Shown one piece after another: positions 46,261 through 56,924 of a stretch of 64,000 nt of DNA. Every line of letters begins with the position of its first letter. The first letter of the stretch is position 1. The notes beneath the pieces are model-generated. The model did no database searches, was not told the DNA's origin, and saw only the letters and a list, made by a program, of their open reading frames with translations. This stretch comes from Ceratothoa steindachneri (Eukaryota > Arthropoda > Malacostraca > Isopoda > Cymothoidae): the NCBI GenBank assembly GCA_963969495.1, contig OZ018321.1:139152685-139216684 (forward strand), given 5' to 3'. The position numbers and the translations under genes were made by a program.

Positions 46261-47305
46261 TCAAGCCTATTGTCTTCAAAAGATTTATAGATGACTCTTT
46301 TCTAATTTTTAAGCAGAGGGATCATGCACCCTTATTTCTCAATTATATTAACCAACAACATCCTAACATAAGGTTTTCTATGGCAACAGAAAAGGATAAC
46401 AAAATCTCGTTCTTGGATGTCGACGTTGTTCGAACAGGTTCCTCTTATAATACACCCATTTACAGAAAACCTACCACCACTAGATTGGGTACACCTTTTT
46501 TAGTAGCTCTCCCAGTCACTTTAAATTTTCCAGCATTAAAAGCCGAATTTTCAGTGCCTACCATATATGCTCTAACTGGTTATCTTTTCATGAAGAAATG
46601 ACTTATTTAAGGGATTTCCTAAAAATTAATTTTCATCCCGATTTCATCTTCGACCAGTTAGTATCCAAATTTCTCTCCAAAATATATTATCCTCGACCCT
46701 TTCTTACTACTGTTTCTAAGCAGAAGGTTTTCCTCAGACTACCCCATCTCGAGCATTTGACATTCAAGTTTAACAAACTCCTTCTCTCTACCCTCAAGAA
46801 TCATTTCCCTCAATGTCAATTCATTTGTATAAATTCCAACCCTGTATCGTTGAATTGCTTTTTTCTCCATAATGAGCCAATCCCTTTGGGCTTGCGATCC
46901 TGTATAGTTTTCAATTATACATTTACGACCTGCCACAGTCGTTATGTAGGCCAAACTGGCTTAGAACTCAAATGGAGGATCGCAAAGTACTTAGGTTTGT
47001 CTCATAGGACTGGTATTCCCATTTCTAAAACTGAAGCCTCTTCCATCAGGCAACACTCTGAGTATCACCATCATTCTCTTAATTCTGATTCATTTACCAT
47101 CTTATCTTCAGCCTTACGAGTAACTTCTCTTGATTTGAAAATCTTAGAGTCACTGTACATCAATAAAATAAATCCTAACCTAAATAATTACTCCTCCTCA
47201 ATTAAACTATTCACTATACATATAACCAACCAACACTTCAATACATTAACTAGCCAACCGACGAACCGAACAAATCTCGTTAGTAGTTTTTCTAACTTTA
47301 GTTAG
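46257..47305 (+). pseudogene. Penelope-like element: RT motif C to GIY-YIG
   Basis: From 46257 the frame reads EFKPIVFKRFIDDSFLIF (catalytic FIDD at 46284-46295), then ISFLDVDVVRTG and TPIYRKPTTTRLG, all standard Penelope RT landmarks. A frameshift near 46590 moves to the frame of 46598-47305. That frame holds a linker and a GIY-YIG endonuclease (CHSRYVGQTGLELKWRI, YVGQT at 46943-46957, and HRTG). This is the retroelement class that primes at telomere-like or nicked ends. The 5' part is missing and replaced by the inverted fragment. Confidence 0.83.
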
Positions 47306-47660
47306 TTGATTTCACAACTCTTACGATAAAGGTTAGTACCTCTGTTTAATTCGTTCACATTTGTTTTTGTTTTTTGTTTATAATTTAATATAATAGGCTA
47401 TTTTATTGTTTATTCCATACTTTTAACTTTTAATATTCAAGTCAGTTTATGTTAAAACTTCACTTCTTCCTATTATTTTTCAAAATTATACTAGATAGTA
47501 TCAATTAATTCTATATATTGTTATTTGTGTTTTACTTTAATCTCAATAATTGTCAATTTTATTTATTTAATTTGCCTTCACCCGCCTTTTTAGCCATTAT
47601 ATAATGCATGCTTCTAACTGTTTAACAGTTATCGTTAATATTTCTTTCCCTTCTCATTAG
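47306..47660 (+). other. 3' UTR of the Penelope-like element
   Basis: AT-rich sequence between the coding end and the hammerhead-like motif. No other feature seen. Confidence 0.5.
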
Positions 47661-47664
47661 TCGA

Positions 47665-47722
47665 TACAGTCACTGAAGATGGTCCTAGCGAAGGTCCGAA
47701 ACGTCCGGCCAATAAATGATTA
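47665..47722 (+). ncRNA. Hammerhead-ribozyme-like motif at the Penelope 3' end
   Basis: Core CTGAAGA at 47673-47679, a stem II (GGTCC/GGTCC, 4 of 5 pairs with a T-T mismatch) around 'TAGCGAA', then GAAAC at 47698-47702 and GTC at 47703-47705. CTGANGA...GAAAC is the hammerhead core, and such motifs are known in Penelope-like elements. Stem III would be extremely short, so activity is doubtful. AATAAA follows at 47711. Confidence 0.55.
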
Positions 47723-47749
47723 CTGAAATCTCCTGGGTCTTCATATTCA

Positions 47750-47752
<3 letters not shown>

Positions 47753-47831
<79 letters not shown>
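47753..47831 (+). repeat. (AT)n microsatellite
   Basis: Uninterrupted, directly after the Penelope-like 3' end. Confidence 0.95.
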
Positions 47832-47834
<3 letters not shown>

Positions 47835-47973
47835 TTAGGGTATGACTGGCATCTTCCGGCGTCATAGGCACCTTTGGAGTAGGGGCGTTTCCCGAGCCCA
47901 TTCGGAACCGAGAGAAGGAAATAAATAATCCATTTCGTTCCAACGAACAAAAATAAAATAAAAAAGACCCCTC

Positions 47974-47979
<6 letters not shown>

Positions 47980-48061
<82 letters not shown>
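47980..48061 (+). repeat. (AT)n microsatellite
   Basis: Second tract, about 150 bp after the first. Predicted IY-repeat proteins across it are artefacts. Confidence 0.95.
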
Positions 48062-48063
<2 letters not shown>

Positions 48064-48364
48064 TGGTGTGTTGGGTAAATGGCACTCTCCCCCACCCAGA
48101 TCATCTAAGGGGAGATAAAACAGACCGCCTTCATGGCACTGAATACCTCCGATAATATGCACTCAAGTAAGGGCCAGGCATACAGGGGGTGGGGCATAGT
48201 CAATGAAGGTTGTTTTCATTTTCATTTACGCAATGTTTTGTTGAAGATGAGGCAATTTTAGACATTTTCGATTGCCATTTTTGCAGCAAAAATGACTCTC
48301 TATTCTATAGGTCAATCTACATTGCCTGATGTTATTTATTCGGCGCGGAAAGCATTCCGTTGTG

Positions 48365-48930
48365 AGGTATTAGCCCCTAAAAGTAGTATTTTCCCAGTTA
48401 TTAGCAGCTAAAAATAATATTTTTCGAGTTATTAGCACCTGGAATTAGTATTTTAATAATTATTAACCACATGAAAGTAGTATTTTTCTAGTTATTAGCT
48501 CCTGAAATTAATATAGTACTCGTACATATTATTAAGCTCATGGAAGTAGTATTTGCTAGTAATTAGCACTTGTAATTAATATTTTGCGAGTTATTAGCAG
48601 CTGATAGTAGTAGTTTTCGAGTTGTTAGCATCTGAAAGATGTATTTTCCGAGTTATTAGCACCAAATAGTTATACTTTCCGAGTTATTACCACATGAAAA
48701 TATTATTTTGCAATCTATTAGCAGCTGGAAGTAGTATTTTACTAGTTATCAGCAGACGGTACTATTTTCCGAATTATCAGCAGCTGAAACAAGTATTTTA
48801 AGTTATTAGCACCTGAAATATATATATTCCGTCATTAGCGCCTGAAAATAGTGTTTTCCGAGTTATTAATACCTGAAAGTAGTATTTTTCGAGTTAGTAG
48901 CAGCTGGAAGTAGTATTTTGCTAGTTAGAA
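48365..48930 (+). repeat. ~30-bp minisatellite, ~18 degenerate units
   Basis: The unit is close to GAGTTATTAGCACCTGAAA followed by GTAGTATTTTC. Units vary in length (about 26-34 bp) and sequence, so the array is old. No coding frame. Confidence 0.85.
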
Positions 48931-49029
48931 ACGCGCCATCGCGACTAAGTTAGATGTCTGCGTTCTGTTTTCGCTGGACTAAACTTCAATCGTGGCCATA
49001 AATCCTCTAGGTCCAGCGATGCCCTCGTT

Positions 49030-49470
49030 GGTGTTGCGTTGTCCCCCAGACTGTTCGGCACATTCTTGTTGAATGTCCCAGTCTGGGTGATCTTCGCCCA
49101 CGTTACCTGTCCCAGTACCGGGAGGAGCGAGGTCGCTACCGCTTGTCTTTTGTTGGAGGAGGCTGGCGTCCTCCACTTTATTTGACTCTTTGTTGTAGGT
49201 TGCATGCTCCTGCGTGCGTGTGAGGGGAGGCGGGCCTACCCCCGACGCCGGAAGGCGCTTCCTTCTTATTGACTAATGTTGCTTTCTTATGTTTATTTGT
49301 TGCTGTTGTTCTTTTTTTTGTCTGTCTTAGCCTTTGTTACCTTTTTTTATCTTTGTTATTTATATATTATTTGTTTTTTAAATCTAGCCTAATTTTATGC
49401 TGGGGTGTGAGTACGGAGTCTTTTGCCCTAGTAAACAGTCGCCAGATGTGCTCCTGAAAAGTTAAAAACA
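49030..49470 (+). mobile_element. 5'-truncated family A copy (finger and 3' UTR)
   Basis: Starts at 'gcgttgtcccccagactg' in the finger region, with ECPSLGDL-equivalent intact, and ends with the TAGCCTA... and ...AGTCGCCAG hairpin signature at about 49385-49452. It is relatively well preserved. Confidence 0.8.
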
Positions 49471-50395
49471 AATAAATAATAATAATTGAAAAAATAATCG
49501 CGTTGTTGAGATTGAAAAATTAAATTGATCAGCTTTCCCTAACCATTAATATTAATCCCCTCATTGGTTTTATCGTCTTAGCCTGTGCTTTATGATCATA
49601 ATAATAATAAAAGAAGATAATTGGAAATTCGACAATGAAGTGAAAAAGTCAATTAAAGATCATTTGTACATATTTTTTCCGGGAGAGTTGCGTGCCCTCT
49701 CTCTTCACAGCGATGTTGACCCCTCCCCCCCCTCGTAATTTAATCACTGCACAAGCATCTTCGTAAAATCTATCTGGTGTTGATGCTTTCGTTATGCCTG
49801 CCTATTTAAAATAAAATAATCCCATGAGTGCGTTGAGAGGAGGTTTGAAGGACAAGAGATATCTGGTGTAACCTGAAAAATTATGCTGCAATTGACGTCT
49901 GGTGAATTGGACGCCCTCCTGGTTCTAACGCTCATAGATTGAGCTGCCTTAATTGGGTCAGTTTAGGAGAGTTGTGCGCTCTCCCGAGTAATATCGTTAA
50001 ACTATTTTCCGCTATCGTTCACACATTTTCACTTAGCTTTACGAATTTCTCCTTAAAAATTATATGGCGGGGATCCTCTCGTTAGTTTTTGTTTATTAAG
50101 TAAAAAAATAACCATAACGTGTTATTGGGGACGGGTTGGAGGGGCTGCCTAAGCACTTGTTAGAGCGACGTCCGTAACCGATCTTCCAAACGGAACGAAC
50201 TTAACCGCGTCGTCATTAATTATCACATACGGGCGGAACGAGGCGTCCGAAACGAGGCTAATTTCGATCCAAGATTTTCAAGGCATCTCTTGCTTTAAAC
50301 GCGAAATAATATTATTGTGAGTAGTAATAATAAGGATAGAGATAATATCATCGAGTAGTAATAATAATAGTATTTATTAATGGTATTTTTGCTAT
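49471..50395. other. Anonymous sequence
   Basis: No supported gene or repeat apart from short (ATA/TAA) runs near 49488 and 50345. Confidence 0.4.
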
Positions 50396-50500
50396 TTAGT
50401 TTTGGCATATATTTTTAAATCTAGCCCACCATTAGGCTATAGGTGATTACGGCTACTTTTGACCAAGTAGGCAGGTGCCAGAATGGCTCTTTAAAAATAA
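50396..50500 (+). mobile_element. Family A 3' end only
   Basis: 'aatctagcccaccattaggctat' and 'acggctacttttgaccaagtaggcaggtgcc' form the terminal signature with only about 100 bp of element left. Confidence 0.65.
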
Positions 50501-50514
50501 ATTTCGAGTTGGTC

Positions 50515-50690
50515 CTGGCCTTTCAGGCTGCAGAATGAATCTCTTTGAGACAGGCTGATAAATTGGTCCTGTTTCGCCGTGTATAACATAAACTTCCTCT
50601 CAAGTTAAGAAGGCTCCCTCTGTTCCTGCCCCCCTCCAGGCCTACGAGCACAGCAGATTCCGCGCCCATTCGTCTAGCTGCCGTGAAAAT
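50515..50690 (+). mobile_element. Family A ORF1 fragment
   Basis: 'gctccctctgttcctgcccccctccaggcc' followed by 'ccgcgcccattcg' matches ORF1 at about 1948-2007. It lies just after an isolated family A 3' end, which is the reverse of element order, so these are two separate insertions. Confidence 0.6.
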
Positions 50691-50937
50691 GAAAATTTGT
50701 ATATTTTACCCTTTAAATATCATTTTTGCCCCAAATATCTAGTTACCCCTCGAATATTGCCGTTTTATTTAATAAATAAATTTAATTCACATTTATTGTA
50801 TTTAGCATTATTTTTTTATTTCCTAATCTTATATTTATATATTATTAATTATTTAAATATTTTATCTGAATAAAATAACCTAACCAAACGGAGCAGGAAA
50901 AACCTTTCAACTATTAATACGAAGGAACCAGTTAAGC

Positions 50938-53100
50938 ATGGAAGGACCAGACTTCCCAACTTACTTAACAGCCCAAATCTCGAGAACTCCTGGCATAGTA
51001 CCGATGAACTCAAACTTCAACTTAAATCACCACACAGAACCAGGCCCCACAACCCCATCAGACCATCTAAGTATGATAACCATCATTTCAACTTCACCCA
51101 TTCAAATTAAAATTCCACAAAGAAAAGCCATCAGCAAAACAAACTGGAATGGCTACAAAGAGCACTTAAGTACACTAGAAACTGGATCCATAAACAACCA
51201 AGGAACAGTAGAAATAGAGAATCAATTAAAACTAATCACCGAAAATATCATTGAAGCAGACAGAATACATACCCCAGTAATATAATATAGAACCCTACCT
51301 GCTCCCAGATGGAACAACGAAATAAAGGAAATGATAGAAGAATTTCAAAACTTAATTAAAGAAATCACAGAAACGGGCACTAATATAGAAAGACACGAGA
51401 CTAATTGCTATCAGAAGAGAGATATTCTAATCAAAGCAAAGTCAAATCAGGGTTGGAATAATATTATAGGTAAAATGGATGTCGAAGCAAACCCGAGGAA
51501 ATTCTTGAGAGACTACAGAAAATTACGAGGATCTCAACCAAAGGAAAATATAAAACTAAAAATGCAAGATAGGGAAGTGCAAAATAACGAAGAGTTTCAA
51601 GTGCACTTCCAAAATCAATGGAAAAAAAAATACTCTCGTTAACACCAGAGGAGAATCAAGAGTATGATAGGGAGCACGAGGAGGAAGTCATACAAGCCCT
51701 AGAGGCGCAACAAGAAAACACGGTACCATGCATACACGTCGACGAAGAGAGAGACCATCCCTTGGGGAAGGGAATGCCCTTCACAATGCTGAATATAAAA
51801 CAGTCCTACAATCCTTTAAACCTAATCACCAGGTCAAAGCGGGATAACAAAAGCACACTTAATAAATGCTCCAGAAAATGTGCATAAATCGGTAGTGAGG
51901 ATCTTCAATGCCTGCTTAATATTGGGTACTTTCCCCACACATTTAAGCAGGCAAAGATGATCTTCCCACCAAAGCCGGTCAAACCAAAACATCAAGTCGG
52001 AAGCTACCGCCCGATCTCGCTCTTGGAATTTCTGGGCAAAGTCCTAGAAAAACTCCTAAATGACAGGTTAATTAAACACCTAACGGATAATAACCAGTAC
52101 AACCCACAACAACACAGGTTCAGGAGTAAGCGAGGAACGGAAACCGCGCTGACGATAATAACCAAAAAAATTGCCACAGAAACAGCGCGAGGCAACAGAA
52201 TAGATATAGTACTAAATGACGTTGCTAAAGCCTTCGACAAGGTGTGGTTGCCCTGCTTAAAAGCCAAGATCTACAGCCTTAATCTGCAAACAAATGTCTG
52301 CAAAACATTATGCAGCTACCTGGATAAAAGGAAAGCCATACTTCAAATAAACGGCCAAACAGGCGACCATATAAACCTGAAAACGGGAGTATCCCAAGGA
52401 GGCTGCCTCTCTCCGACGTTGTATACTGTTTACACAAGAGACCTTCCGCAGCCAACTCACGAATGTGCGATGCACATCCAACTGGCGGAGGACATCACAC
52501 AAATAATCACCAGAGAGAGGAAGAAGCCCAGACACGTAGCTCAAAGAACAGCGAAAGATAAAAAAACATCAATGACTACGAACGAAGAAATAAAATAAAA
52601 ACAAACAAAGACAAATTCAAAATAATACCTGAAAACGGAAGAAAATCAGCTGCAGTAAGAGTTGATGGAGAAGCATATCCATACACCACGGAAGGACGCG
52701 TCCTCGGTCTAAAGTTAACAACAACAGGATATAGCAGCCACATTACACAGAAAATTAATGAAACAAAAATTTCCATGTCAGCGCTGTATAGATTCAAAAA
52801 CCTAAGCAATAAAAACAAAAGAATTATACATGGCCCTAGTTCCTCCCAAGCTCCTTTATCCAATAGTACCAATGAATTTAGTAAATAATACACAATTAAA
52901 AAAGGTCCAACGCATTCAAAATTAAGCCACAAGGTTCATTACTAACTCAAAAAGACACGACGGCATAACATCTGAGGAACTCCATCGAAGATCTGCACTG
53001 GAACCCATTAATTTAACACTTAAAAAACGTTCAACAAAACTGTGGGATAATATAAAAAACAAATTTCCCAAAACGAAATCAACCAAATAGTAGTACCGGA
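50938..53100 (+). pseudogene. ORF2 of element N copy 1: endonuclease end plus RT
   Basis: 50938-51285 ends the endonuclease, with PSDHLSMI near 51059. 51331-51642 is the linker. RT begins near 51900: YRPISLLEFLGKVLEKLL near 52002-52055, HRFRSKRGTETAL near 52114-52151, DVAKAFDKVW near 52217-52247, GVSQGGCLSPTLY near 52387-52425. The active-site YADD is LAED near 52483-52494, so catalysis is lost. The C-terminus includes a QRIQN...TRFITNSKRHDGI block near 52903-52964. Stops and frameshifts at several points. Confidence 0.8.
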
Positions 53101-53437
53101 AAACGAAATCCGGCATATGAACTACAAAAATCGTTTTTACCGCAGCGTAATAAAAACCTTAAATAACATCAAACCGATATATAGGTAAAAAACAAACAAG
53201 ATTACCGAAGAAGACAACCAACCATACAAACAATATGTGAAACTGAAAAAGACAACCAACTATGAGAAACCCGATGAGTCAAAAGTCAAAATATTAACTA
53301 GAGTAAAAAAAAAAGAGTACCACTAAAACTTTAAATAAAGAAGCGAAAGTAGCACAAAAAAACAACAAAAAACTAATAACTACAAAAAAATAAAAGTGCT
53401 CAATTGAGCAAAACGAAAACAAAGGCTCGAATTCTAA

Positions 53438-53469
<32 letters not shown>
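53438..53469 (+). repeat. (ATT)n microsatellite in element N 3' UTR
   Basis: Ten ATT units within the 3' UTR. The other copy lacks the expansion at this point. Confidence 0.9.
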
Positions 53470-53867
53470 CATTATATCTAATATCCTTCACATCGAAAGC
53501 TAAAAAAAAGGAAAGCGTTAGCCAGGCAACCTGGTACAAACCACCCTCATACTCATCCCATCGTTCATCCTACACTCATTCTCATCCCATCAACACATAC
53601 TCTCTACACAATATTTTCTATCTATCCTATCATTCTCTCCACATTCTAACTTTGTGCTATCTTGAATCTTGAATACTCGGCTAACTATTACTATTCATTT
53701 GAATTCTATACTATAACATTTCTAAATGCCCGAGATTATCGTGACCTTCACGTATACTTTGCATTCAACTGCACATCTTCTACTTTCTTCTTTTCCATCT
53801 TCTATCCTTCACACTGGGCTTAACACAGCATACGTGGGACAGTGACACTAGAGATTGAATGAATAGA

Positions 53868-54205
53868 CAGGATATAGTACACACCGTGGTTCAGATTCCA
53901 CGTAAAGCTGTAGGTCCGCCGACCACCTTGGTCTCTCTTAATCTTCCACACTACTTCAAACTTTGCTATCCCCCTTTCCATTTCCTCTTCCGCTTCCTGT
54001 CCTTCTCCCTGTCCCCCTCTCTCCTATCCAGAAGTCCAACAGGACTTTGGAGGGAGGGGGGAAACTGGGAAGGCCTGGTGCCCTCTCCCCGCCTCTGGTC
54101 ATCTTAGGATGACCGGCGGGAGAGGGGGAGGGGCTTGGCGATCTATTCTATCTCACCTTCCACACCTTTTCTACTTACTTACTAATAAGTCCTATAAAGG
54201 AGGGA
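53868..54205 (+). repeat. Hairpin-rich module R1
   Basis: Starts ACACACCGTGGTTCAGATTCC and ends AATAAGTCCTATA, both shared with R2 (55313-55640). The interior folds: AAGTCC/GGACTT (54032-54047, loop AACA) inside longer C-rich/G-rich arms, and GGTCATC/GATGACC (54097-54114, loop TTAG) inside CCCTCTCCCC/GGGAGAGGG arms. It is either the 3' part of element N or a separate SINE-like repeat. Confidence 0.7.
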
Positions 54206-55312
54206 AGCCGTAATATATAGTACGCAGACGACTTGACACAATTAATTCTTTGCCCTTATATAAATGGACCTATGCAAGCAAGAATGACAGCAACTGAAAT
54301 AGAATCCATTAGAACTACGAAAAGGAATGGAAAATCAAAACAAACGTAAATTTAAAATAGTACCAGTATATAGGAAAAAACAGCAGATATCTAGATAAAA
54401 GGCAAAGTTTCAGCTCTAACTATCTTAAAAACACGAAACAGACAGAAGTACCAAAGGAAAAATGGGACTCAAACTACTCTTCAGATTAAGAAATCTTAAC
54501 CTAAAGAACGAAAGAAAAATATACCAAGCAATTATTTAATCGGCTTTAGTGTACCCTACGGTGGCAATGTGCACTCTCTCTAAGACTAGCCTACAACAGA
54601 TTCAGAGGATACAGAACAAAGCAGTGTACATAATAACGAATACTAGACGGGTGGAGCGAAGAAATCAACGAGGTTTACATAAAGAGGCAAAACTTACTAC
54701 TATCAAAAAATAATAGAAAAAAGAGCAGAGAAAATGGTAAGGGAAAACGAAGAGGAGATGTCAGAAGAACTCTCCAACCAATTAGATCACCTAGAAGGAT
54801 GGAGAGCCCATCGACTATTTCCAAGTAACTTAGAAATAATGGAAAGAGAAATGGAAGAATTATACACGTAAGTGGAAATTCCAAAACAATAAGCTGACCA
54901 AAAGTAGATAAAAACACGTAATGTACTCGTAGATCTTTAATTATTATTTTTAATTGGAAACAAAATAAAAAGATACGAAAGAAAAGTATGTACTAGAAAG
55001 AGAATGCGTAACAGTAGCTAAAAACTGTTTTGAACGCCATGACAATTAGACAAAAGAACAACATGAAATTTTTAAGCAAACTCAAAAACAACTCTATAAG
55101 CAAAAACCTGCTCACACAAATTTGAACTTAAATACCTACTCAAACTGCCAGAGATTAGCCTGACCTCCAGGCAAAATTGCAACCCTAAGCAGACCTCTTA
55201 CTTCCTTCCATTTTATCCTAAGAACTTTCACTGTATCAAAACACACACTTACCGAGCCTACAACTTACACAAGGGACAGGGGACATAAGAAAATATGAAG
55301 AGACTGAGATAA
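54206..55312 (+). mobile_element. Element N, copy 2 (RT end to C-terminus)
   Basis: Begins at the RT active site, with YADD intact at 54231-54242, followed by YLDKR- and IYQAII-like traces. The QQIQRIQNKAVYIITNTRR block is near 54591-54648. Frameshifted throughout. It starts directly after R1 and runs into R2. Confidence 0.68.
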
Positions 55313-55640
55313 AAAAAAAAGATACACCGTAGTTCGGATCCCACGTTAAGCTGTAGAGCCAATGACTGCCTAGATCACCTATATTGTCTCAGACTATATT
55401 TCATGCTGTTCTCTCCTTAACTTTTCTTCTTCCTCTCCCTCCCACCCCCGAGTTCTCCCCACTCCGAGTCTCAGACTCGGGTGGAGGGGACTCGGAGGAC
55501 TCGAAGGGAGTACCGGGCCCTCGAACTCCCTTGTCCTGGCACTCATGAGTGCCCAGGTAGGGGTTGGGGAGAGGGACCGACCGATTTGTTTCTTTTTCTT
55601 TCACTTTCCTTTTCATTTCATTCATTCAATAAGTCCTAAC
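55313..55640 (+). repeat. Hairpin-rich module R2
   Basis: Shares its start and end with R1 but has a different interior that still folds strongly: CCGAGTCTCAGACTCGG (55464-55480), AAGGGAGT/ACTCCCTT (near 55504-55532) and the perfect palindrome GGCACTCATGAGTGCC (55538-55553). Pyrimidine-rich and purine-rich outer arms flank these. Confidence 0.7.
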
Positions 55641-56123
55641 TATATACATCCCTCGTCCGACCCATAATGACATGCCCCATAATTTCCAATCAGACAATGA
55701 GCAAGACTCAAATGAAAAAGGCCCAGAAAGTACAAAACTGGGCCACTAGATTTATAGAAAATAAAAGAAGACAAGACCGAATAACATCGGAAGACCTGCA
55801 CCAAAGAACCGAGCTAGAACCAATAAACAACATACTCGTCCCAAAGACCTGTGGGCAAAATTAAACGAGGCACTGTCCCAGGAAGATATGGAGAAAATAA
55901 CCATACCGGAAAACGAAATCCATCACATCAGATACAGGCAAAGATTTGACGGAACAGGAAGAATACAATGAGAAATATAAATCCAATATACAAATAAAGA
56001 AAACCAAAACCGAATATGAAACGGTAAACGGTAAGGAATAACTAAAATTGACAAACTGAACCGAATATAGAGAAAATGACAAAAAGAAGAACCCAAGGAA
56101 GAAAGAAGGAAAAATACATAAAT

Positions 56124-56126
<3 letters not shown>

Positions 56127-56204
<78 letters not shown>
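56127..56204 (+). repeat. (AT)n microsatellite
   Basis: Uninterrupted AT dinucleotides inside element N copy 3. Confidence 0.95.
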
Positions 56205-56208
<4 letters not shown>

Positions 56209-56738
56209 GAAGGAGCAAATGCAAGTTCTGCGGGTGATAACAACCACCACAGAGCTTTCGCCATATTTATTTTCTGCCTTTCAAAACAATTTTGAAGACA
56301 GAAACCTTTCATTGCAGACTATATTACAATATAGTACAGGAAAGAGAAATTTGACGGAATGAGCAATGAGACAAGAAACAGGAGTTTTTTAGAGGTAAGA
56401 GAACGGGACATTAGAAGAAGACCAGAATCATAGAGAGCAGAGGGCGGCACAATGAAGGCAATCCTTTACCGAGAAGACAGAGATAACGCCAGGGGAAAAA
56501 AGTTTGAAATTCCCGGCCAGGAAATACTCAAAAAATACAAATACTCAAATGAGCAAACGAGAACATAGGCTTGAAGGCTAAGAATACAAATATAAAATTA
56601 AAGACTGCAAAAAAAGGCAAATTAAAGATAAAAAAAGAAAGCGTTTGCCAGGCAACCTGGCACATTTCATAATTAATTCATTATCATCTTCACCCTATCT
56701 TCTCCATATATCACACTACTTTAATAAACATCTCATCA

Positions 56739-56762
56739 ATACACACACACACACACACACAC
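56739..56762 (+). repeat. (AC)n microsatellite
   Basis: Twelve AC units in the element N 3' UTR. Confidence 0.9.
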
Positions 56763-56924
56763 ACTCCAAACATAATATTTCTAACCTTCCTATCTCTCTC
56801 TACACTTTCACCTCTTATATTATCCCAGTCCCAATAAGTCATAGAAGCCACGTTTGCTCTTAATTTTATTAGAACCCTAAATTCGGAACTTTACTGCGGG
56901 TTTGCCTCTTTCTCGGGTGCTCAC

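Larger units (their letters stand above)
50938..53540 (+). mobile_element. Non-LTR retrotransposon N, copy 1 (5'-truncated)
   Basis: Endonuclease C-terminus, RT and a thumb/C-terminal region, then a 3' UTR with an ATT microsatellite (53438-53469) and the hairpin-forming GCCAGGCAACCTGG near 53522. This is a Jockey/CR1-like layout without RNase H. The element is A-rich on the plus strand and distinct from families A and N2. Confidence 0.78.
55641..56870 (+). mobile_element. Element N, copy 3 (C-terminus and 3' UTR)
   Basis: KAQKVQNWATRFIENKRRQD near 55715-55775 parallels the C-terminal block of copies 1 and 2, and DLHQRTELEPINN parallels ELHRRSALEPINL. The 3' UTR contains an AT tract (56127-56204), the 15-nt hairpin GCCAGGCAACCTGGC at about 56648-56662, and an AC tract (56739-56762) absent from copy 1. 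Confidence 0.72.

Noticed and set aside
47747..48162. Long minus-strand open frames rich in alternating Ile-Tyr
   Set aside because: They are simple translations of (AT)n tracts and carry no domain. The same holds near 42618 and 56127.
54675..54917. Hydrophobic minus-strand frame resembling a membrane protein
   Set aside because: It is the complement of A-rich element N coding sequence. Such antisense frames read as Phe/Leu-rich and are not genes.
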